Shown here in pieces: positions 58,309 to 64,000 of a DNA stretch of 64,000 nt. Below the pieces are notes generated by a model, which saw only the letters and a program-made list of their open reading frames with translations, was not told where the DNA came from and did not search any database. This DNA comes from Apoda limacodes (lineage: Eukaryota; Arthropoda; Insecta; Lepidoptera; Limacodidae). Position numbers and translations under genes: made by a program. The stretch covers positions 9,084,501-9,148,500 of the forward strand of contig OX291557.1 in the NCBI GenBank assembly GCA_946406115.1, in the 5' to 3' direction. Every line of letters starts with the position of its first letter. Position 1 is the stretch's first letter.

Positions 58309-59577
58309 TTGCAGAAGGAGGCTTGGACCACGGCTTGTAATAATAAGGATCCGAATATTTCTGAGTTAAAACGCAAATTAAACGCTGCCTCGAGGATCAG
58401 TAAGAAAGCAACTGCCAGAGCAAAATTCCAATTCATCGGCAAAATAGGTGGGCGACTTGCGAGCTATCCTTCTGGGAGTCGTGCTTTCTGGTCGCTTGCC
58501 AAAGCTGCCGAAGGGAACTTTTGCCAGTCGTCGTTACCACCACTGCGAAAGACCGATGGTGACTTGGCCCATAGTGCTAAAGAGAAATCCGATCTACTGG
58601 GCAGTCTCTTTGCTTCGAACTCTGACATGAACGATGAAAGCGCTCTACCACCTACTATACCGTGGTGCGGTAAGACCATGCCAGAAATCTCCATAACGCA
58701 GCGGCAGGTCCGGCGGGCGTTGCTTTCTCTAGACGTTCATAAGTCGAGTGGGCCAGACGGTATACCAGCAGTGGTGCTTAAGCAGTGTACTCCTGAGTTA
58801 TGTCCTGTACTCACGCGCCTCTTTGCGCTTTCCTACCACACTAGGCAATTTCCGTCTTCATGGAAGTCTGCGAATGCGCACCCGGTGGCCAAAAAGGGCG
58901 ATAGATCAGATCCATCGAATTACAGGCCTATCGCTATTACCTCTCTCCTCTCCAAAGTGATGGAGCGTGTGATCAACACACAGCTTCTAAGATACCTAGA
59001 AGTACACGATCTGGTCAGTGACCGTCAAAATGGCTTTCGCCACGGTCCCTCGACTGGTGACCTTCTAGTGTGTCTCACACACCGATGGGCACTAGCCATT
59101 GAGAGTCAGGGGGAGGCATTAGCATGTACCCTGGACATAGCGAAGGCGTTCGATCGGCTCTGCCACCTGGGTCTTCTATCGAAGTTGCCATCTTACGGAG
59201 TGCCCGAGGGTTTGTGCAAATGGGTGGCTAGCATTTTGTCCGGCAGACGCATACGAACCGTAGTTGACGGTAGTTGCTCTGATAGCATGGACATTAATGC
59301 TAGTGTCCCGCAAGGCTCTGTGCTGTCTCCTACGCTGTTTCTACTGCATATCAATGACATGTTGGACATCAACAACATACACTGCTATGCAGATGACAGT
59401 ACTAGAGACGCTTTTTACACGAGTCGTGCAAACATCCCTCGTTCCGTTGAGGAGGAAAACCGCGGAGAACTTGTGTCTCAAATCGAGACCACACTGCCCC
59501 AGGTCTCTGACTGGGGACGGGTAAATTTGGTCCGATTCAACCCTACAAAGACACAATCGTGCGCGTTCACCGCTTAG
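58309..59577 (+). pseudogene. LINE reverse transcriptase domain
   Basis: A 422-codon frame carrying all main RT blocks: SSGPDGIPAVVLK, PVAKKGDRSDPSNYRPIAIT, RQNGFRHGPSTGDLL, LACTLDIAKAFDRLCHLGLL, ASVPQGSVLSPTLFL and YADDSTRDAF. The catalytic Asp residues (in DIAKAFD and YADD) are present. The frame is shifted relative to the endonuclease near 58320, and the C-terminal thumb continues in other frames after 59577. In a live element it copies LINE RNA at the nicked target. The domain itself looks intact. Confidence 0.85.
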
Positions 59578-60347
59578 AAAACTCCATTCACTGTAGTCCC
59601 ACAATTCCAGAACACTCCCCTCCATCTCCAAGAACATTAGGATCCTTGGTGTCGACATCTCCAGCGATGTTCAGTTTCGAGACCATTTACAAGATAAGGT
59701 GAAGCTGGCGTCCAAATAACTTGGTGTACTCAACAGAGCGAAGCAGTACTTCACGTCGGAGCAAAAGTAACACTTTACAAGTCGCAAGTTCGGCCCCATA
59801 TGGAGTACTGCTGCCATCTCTGGGCAGGTGCACCCGGATACCAGCTTGGCCCTTTTGACTCGGTTCAACGACGGATTGTGTGAATTGTCGACGATTCCAA
59901 ACTCACTTGCGGTATCGAGCCCTTAAGTCTGAGGAGAGACTTTGAGGGAGGCAGTTCTAAAGTGTGTGTTCTACCGCTTGTACAATGGGTTGTGTTCTGA
60001 GGAATTGTTCGAAATGATGCCCACGGCTACTTTCTACCATCGCACCGCTCGCCATCGGCAGGGAATTCATTTTCACACTTTAGAACCTAAATGGCCGCGT
60101 ACAGTACGGTTTCAGAAGAAACTTCCTCCCGCGAACGCTTAAGTTGTGGAATGAGCTCCCTGCCAAGGTTTTCTGCAAGGACTACAGTCTGGGGTTCTTC
60201 AAGAAAGAAGTTATTAGATTTCTGAAGGGTCGGCAACGCGCAAGTGATACCCCTGGTAATGCAAGCGTCCATAGGCTACGGTGACCGCTTACCATTAGGC
60301 GGACCATAAGCTTGTTTGCCACCTTAGTGGTATTAAAAAAAAAAAAA

Positions 60348-60769
60348 TAGAGAAATACAAAAAATAATTACTATATTTAATTTCATACATTCACATCACC
60401 ATGGACCAGTACAAAGTTGACAAAATAAGTATCAATAAACTATTGCTTATTATAACAATATACAAGTCATTGCCAAAAATAAGTTACAACACGGTTAAAA
60501 ACACCTTATACCAATGACCTCGTCAAATACGTGAAATCCCCTGACCTAAAATCGGCCTGGTACCAAACTTACGACCGCGTCGAGTGTGAATCCAAGTTAC
60601 CGAGGCAGGTCTTTTAAATTGCAATAAAAGTTTTTAAGCTACATTTGGCTTAGGTGAATATTGGCTTTTTTTTGTGAGGTGAATATTCATATTTTTTTTA
60701 CTTGGTGAATATTATTAAGCTTAAGCTAACAGAACAAAGTTAATGAAGTCTTCAACAATGACTTTCAAC
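60348..60769. other. AT-rich DNA after the LINE
   Basis: I see nothing recognisable here. Confidence 0.4.
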
Positions 60770-60942
60770 CCTCCCAGTTTCTATTTCCAACTGCTTATGT
60801 CATTAAAATATTTAAAAGAATAAAGTATTAACTTTATTACTAAAGTATTAACTTTATTTACAATATTTTTACTTAATCTTTTAAATATTTTAATGACATA
60901 AGTAGTTGGAAATGGAAACTTGGAGGGATGGAGGGTACTTCT
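60770..60942. repeat. Inverted-repeat MITE, about 50-bp arms
   Basis: Left arm from 60770 (cctcccagtttctatttcca) is inverse to the right arm ending about 60927 (aaatggaaacttggaggg), with few mismatches over about 48 bases. The middle has a 20-base tandem (taaagtattaactttatt, twice). The 9-base actttcaac at 60761-60769 and 60943-60951 may be a target duplication. Confidence 0.75.
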
Positions 60943-61157
60943 ACTTTCAACAAGATATGATAATAGGTTTTTTGAGATTTCCAAAATCTTCAGTTATCAA
61001 TAGCATGAATCTTAACAAAGAAAAATGTTTTAACAATTTTAATGATTAGGAATAAATAATACAAAACTGGAATTTAAAGACAGTTTTTTTTTGCATTTTC
61101 TTAAATTTTGCGAAACCTGATTTCGACAAGTACTTCATAGATAGCACTTTTTAGGTT

Positions 61158-61545
61158 TCCGTACCCAAAGGGTACAAAACGGGACCCTATTACTTAGACT
61201 TCGCTGTCCGTCCGTCTGTCACCAGGCTGTATCTTATGAACCGCGACAGTTGAAAATTTCACAGATGATGTATTTCTGTTGCCGCTATAACAACAAATAC
61301 TAAAAAAAAGGATAAAATAAATATTTAAGGGGGCTCTCATAAAACTAACGTGAGTTTTTTGCTCGATATTGATAACGGCAACAGGTAATATTTAGTTATA
61401 AACTCACTTGAAAAATAAATAATCAAATTAAAATAAAACAAATATTTAAGGGGGGATCCCATAGAACAAACGTGATTTTTTTGCCATTTTTATAGATAAT
61501 GATTCGGAACCCTTCGTGCGCGAATCCGACTCGCAATTGGCCGGT
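61158..61545 (-). repeat. Lepidopteran dispersed repeat, family A, minus orientation
   Basis: Starts aggtttccgtacccaaaggg (the end of the family read inversely) and includes gacggacggacagcg-like text, atcaatatcgag inverse and aatccgactcgcaattggcc. It is followed directly by a CCAA microsatellite (61555-61576). Confidence 0.7.
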
Positions 61546-61554
61546 TCTTTTTAC

Positions 61555-61576
61555 CAACCAACCAACCAACCAACTA
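61555..61576. repeat. (CCAA)n microsatellite
   Basis: About five CCAA units at the head of the family A copy. Confidence 0.8.
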
Positions 61577-61859
61577 TTGTAACAAGAACAAGGCATGTCA
61601 AACTAAGTAACAACGAAATTTATTTTTAATTGAAGGTAACAAATTGTAACACTTTTGTAAAATGTAACAAACCCGCAATGAAAAAAAATTATTTTGCTAC
61701 TGTTGTGAGACGATGAGGTAGAGAAAGAAAAATTTGTAAGCTGGAATATCTCTTCTAAAATAGGCCTTAGACGTGAATCATACAATTTATGGCTTGCAGA
61801 TTTCAACTCTCGATTTCCATTGACTACCAATTTTTCCATAAATGATCCTTTATAAAAAA

Positions 61860-62640
61860 AAAAACCGGTCAAGAGTCGGACTCGCGCACCGAGGGTTCCC
61901 TTAAAGGTAATCTGTATCTAGGGAAAAACTTAACTTTGCTGTTGGACAACTGTTGCCCCAATACATCGACATGGGTCGCGGTTAGATTACCAAATGCAAA
62001 TAAGTTTGAAATTGCAAAAAAAAAAAATTTTTGTGTTGCAACAATAAATTTACGGTTTTCAGATTTTTTTTATGTACGCTACATGGCATTGCTTCTTGCC
62101 AAATTTCATGATTGTAGGTCAGCGGGAAGTACCTCATAGGCTTTAATTTATTTGTGTCACAATAAGCGACAAAATTAACTGTATTTTGGCCATATTTTTT
62201 TATTGCATTCACTTAGAAGCTTGAATTTACGTGACCGTAGACTTTAGTATTTGATATTAATTTTAACATGATAAGCGTTCTTGAGTTCAAGGGTCTTGAC
62301 ATACAGACTGACGAAAAATTTTTAGTATGTAATGACTAAAAATAACGAATTTTGGATTTTTTCCTATATTTGTGATATTGATTCGTGTCAAATTTCATGA
62401 TTCTAGGACAACGGGAAGTTCTCAATAGGTTTTGATTTATTTGTGAATGCCAAAATATGCGACAAAAATGGCCGTATTTATTTATTGCGTTGATTTAGAA
62501 GCTTGATTATTTTACAGCTTCAAGCGACCGTCCACTTTAGTCTTTGATATTAATTTCAACTTGATATTGTCACGCGTTCCTGAGAAAAAGGGTCTTGACA
62601 GACAGACTTTTGATGTACGGAACTCTAAAAATGTACACAG
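61860..62640 (+). repeat. Lepidopteran dispersed repeat, family B, two tandem copies
   Basis: Head aaaaccggtcaagagtcgga (61861), then gcttcttgccaaatttcatg, attgtaggtcagcgggaagt. A second partial unit from 62345 repeats ttggattttttcctatattt, caaatttcatgattctagga and caacgggaagttctcaatag, ending tacggaactctaaaa. It lies back to back with the family A copy. Confidence 0.7.
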
Positions 62641-63314
62641 ATACCATAGATATTACTTCAAGTTATCAGACTGCGACATAAACTCTTAGATAATTATATG
62701 CTATTACTCAGAATGAAGTAAAAATTCTTCAAATCAGTCAAATACCCAGTAAGTACCTGTGCAACAGTACCAATCTACTAACCCAATAATCGGGTAACAG
62801 GTAAACAAATAAATCCGTTAACATCTACCTGTAGTATTAACAAAAACTTAATGTTAAGTCTCAAAAGTGTTGGTACTTTTAGTTTGTGGCAATGAGTGTT
62901 ATGATAATTTTAAAATCTCATGAAATTCACTAAATATATTTTAAAAAGATTAAGAAATATTGTTATAAAACAAGGTATTGAGTTTTTGTACAGTGGCCAG
63001 CAGATTGCGGGTAACATTACGGGTGCGGAGTGTGATGTCAATCCAACCCCGTTCTGAGTAGTATTTAACCACTAAAGAATGCGTTGGATTTGAACAATAA
63101 TCACATTTTGTCACTAGAACGTTAAGTGCGGGTGACACTAAAATGGTGTCACCAAGGTGAGACGCACCACTCTAACTACGCCACTGTGTTATATAGTGGC
63201 TGTGTAACTAAGTTCTATAGCCCACTGTACATCACAGATGCTTTACATACGTATATAGCATAGTACTCTGTTCGTGCTTCAATTCACTAAAGGTGCGTTC
63301 TGTTCACTGCTTCA

Positions 63315-63455
63315 ATGTGTTTGATGTCATAATCCAGCCAAGTTTAAAAGACATAAATTCTGCACGACTCACTGTACAAATGTTGGCTCAATCTCTTTGG
63401 CTGGATTATTGACATTAAGCGCATAATGTACACTATGTCGGTGAACAAAACTCCA
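63315..63455. repeat. Short inverted repeat around 'taatccagcca'
   Basis: gatgtcataatccagccaag (63322) and tggctggattattgacatta (63400) are inverse with a one-base gap; outward, ctgttcac and gtgaacaaaac also pair. It may be a small MITE. Arms are short. Confidence 0.5.
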
Positions 63456-63906
63456 CTTAAATAACCACACAGAACAGCTAAACATTGTAATCTGAACCCA
63501 GTGAAATTGTTTAATTTACAGCATGTCTAAAAATTAACACGTTTGGTTTTTTGCAAGATTGATAGGTATTTTCTTCCTGAGGGACAATATAAATAGACTT
63601 AACTTATGAAAATGGCAGTCTTTTCCTATTACCTAGTAGGTACCTAATTTCACAATGTATTACTTGGATTGGCAGTAAAATTGGAGAACGACAAGGACGA
63701 TGCGATATGTAACCAAGTGTGCATGAATAGTTCAACTACATTACGCCTCAAATCACTGATTTTTCACGACTGTGCTCTACCAAAATTATGAAGTAATAGC
63801 ATTTAGAACTTTAAAGATTTCTTTACCAAAGCAGCTTAGGTCATAAAAGGACTTTTTTTTTATCGAACGCAACCTACTGTAAGTAATTTTTGTTCCACGT
63901 TTTTAG

Positions 63907-63963
63907 GTATATCCCGTAGAGCACAGATTCAAAGAATTTCTTGCAAAGAAAAAATTTAGGTAG
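63907..63963 (+). CDS. Possible terminal exon of an unidentified gene
   Basis: After a tttttag acceptor the frame reads VYPVEHRFKEFLAKKKFR and ends in TAG. It is short, charged and helix-like, as a protein C-terminus can be. I do not recognise it and find no upstream exon in the preceding 3 kb. It could be chance. Confidence 0.2.
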   Translation, partial: VYPVEHRFKEFLAKKKFR

Positions 63964-64000
63964 TAGCGGACTAGCGAAGGCAATGCAACCAGAAAATGGT

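Larger units (their letters stand above)
57040..60347 (+). mobile_element. Nearly full-length non-LTR retrotransposon (jockey/CR1 group)
   Basis: A GC-rich leader (57040-57345) precedes one long coding region. The endonuclease starts in NVDFCNIRGIHANLNAV and has the TET and GDF blocks (FLTETQ, LGDFKAHH). The reverse transcriptase has SSGPDGIP, NYRPI(A), DIAKAFD, QGSVLSP and YADDS, in the right order. Past the RT, broken text (WNELPAKVF, then FFKKEVIRFLKGRQRA) reaches the 3' end and an A-run (60334-60347). Breaks: a stop at 57929-57931, a frameshift near 58320, and several after 59575. It is therefore dead but recent. No ORF1 is found upstream; either the element has one ORF or ORF1 is lost. 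Pieces of the same family are at 49235 and 51736. Clade placement (jockey, CR1 or Daphne-like) is tentative. Confidence 0.85.

Noticed and set aside
58464..58694. 76-codon minus-strand frame
   Set aside because: Shadow of the LINE reverse transcriptase.

Overview
The window is animal nuclear DNA, most likely from a moth or butterfly. Coding exons are short and separated by AT-rich introns with GT..AG splice sites. No operons or ribosome binding sites are visible. Between exons the DNA is packed with repeats of lepidopteran type: RTE-like and jockey/CR1-like LINE relics, tRNA-derived SINEs, hAT and MULE relics, and the widespread repeats with 'gtgcgagtcggactcgcgcac' or 'cttttgcccgcgg' signatures. 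The species cannot be fixed from the sequence.

Four multi-exon protein genes can be assembled with in-phase splice junctions. (1) The 3' part of a TOM1-type endosomal sorting adaptor, plus strand, 1345-12186, ten exons; its VHS 5' exons lie left of the window. (2) A complete protein disulfide isomerase, minus strand, 36260-26071, nine exons, 495 aa, two CGHC sites and a KDEL end. (3) A METTL22-like methyltransferase, plus strand, 40080-44166, five exons, 280 aa. (4) An unrecognised gene, minus strand, 53161-48433, five exons, 332 aa. A possible last exon of a fifth gene sits at 63907-63963.

Layout: 1-12186 TOM1, with repeats in its introns (LINE ORF1 relic, a hAT copy at 3892-5226, RTE pieces, a SINE). 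12187-17076 is AT-rich DNA without genes. 17077-21825 is a nested structure: an 11-bp minisatellite split by a 3.85-kb hAT element, itself split by a small LTR element with a tRNA-Trp-type primer site. 21862-22503 is a hAT MITE with a perfect 8-bp target duplication. 22720-23575 holds a MULE transposase relic followed by a 103-bp tandem repeat. 26071-36260 is PDI, with an XBP1-type UPRE upstream. 36860-37123 is a BEL/Pao pol fragment. 40080-44166 is METTL22. 44167-48432 is intergenic, with a foldback candidate and a local duplication. 48433-53161 is the unknown gene, whose introns hold the inverse 103-bp repeat, LINE pieces and a hairpin. 53621-54133 is a short element with perfect terminal repeats. 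55180-55910 holds a minisatellite and a retroposon with target duplication. 57040-60347 is a nearly full LINE with endonuclease and reverse transcriptase. 60350-64000 is repeats plus the possible terminal exon.

The genes show no common pathway. TOM1 acts in endosomal sorting, PDI in ER oxidative folding, METTL22 in protein lysine methylation. The best leads are the hAT family with 5-bp target duplications, the nested 17-22 kb region, the 103-bp repeat present in opposite orientation at two loci, the element at 53.6 kb, and the UPR element upstream of PDI. All product names rest on remembered family sequences; no database search was run.
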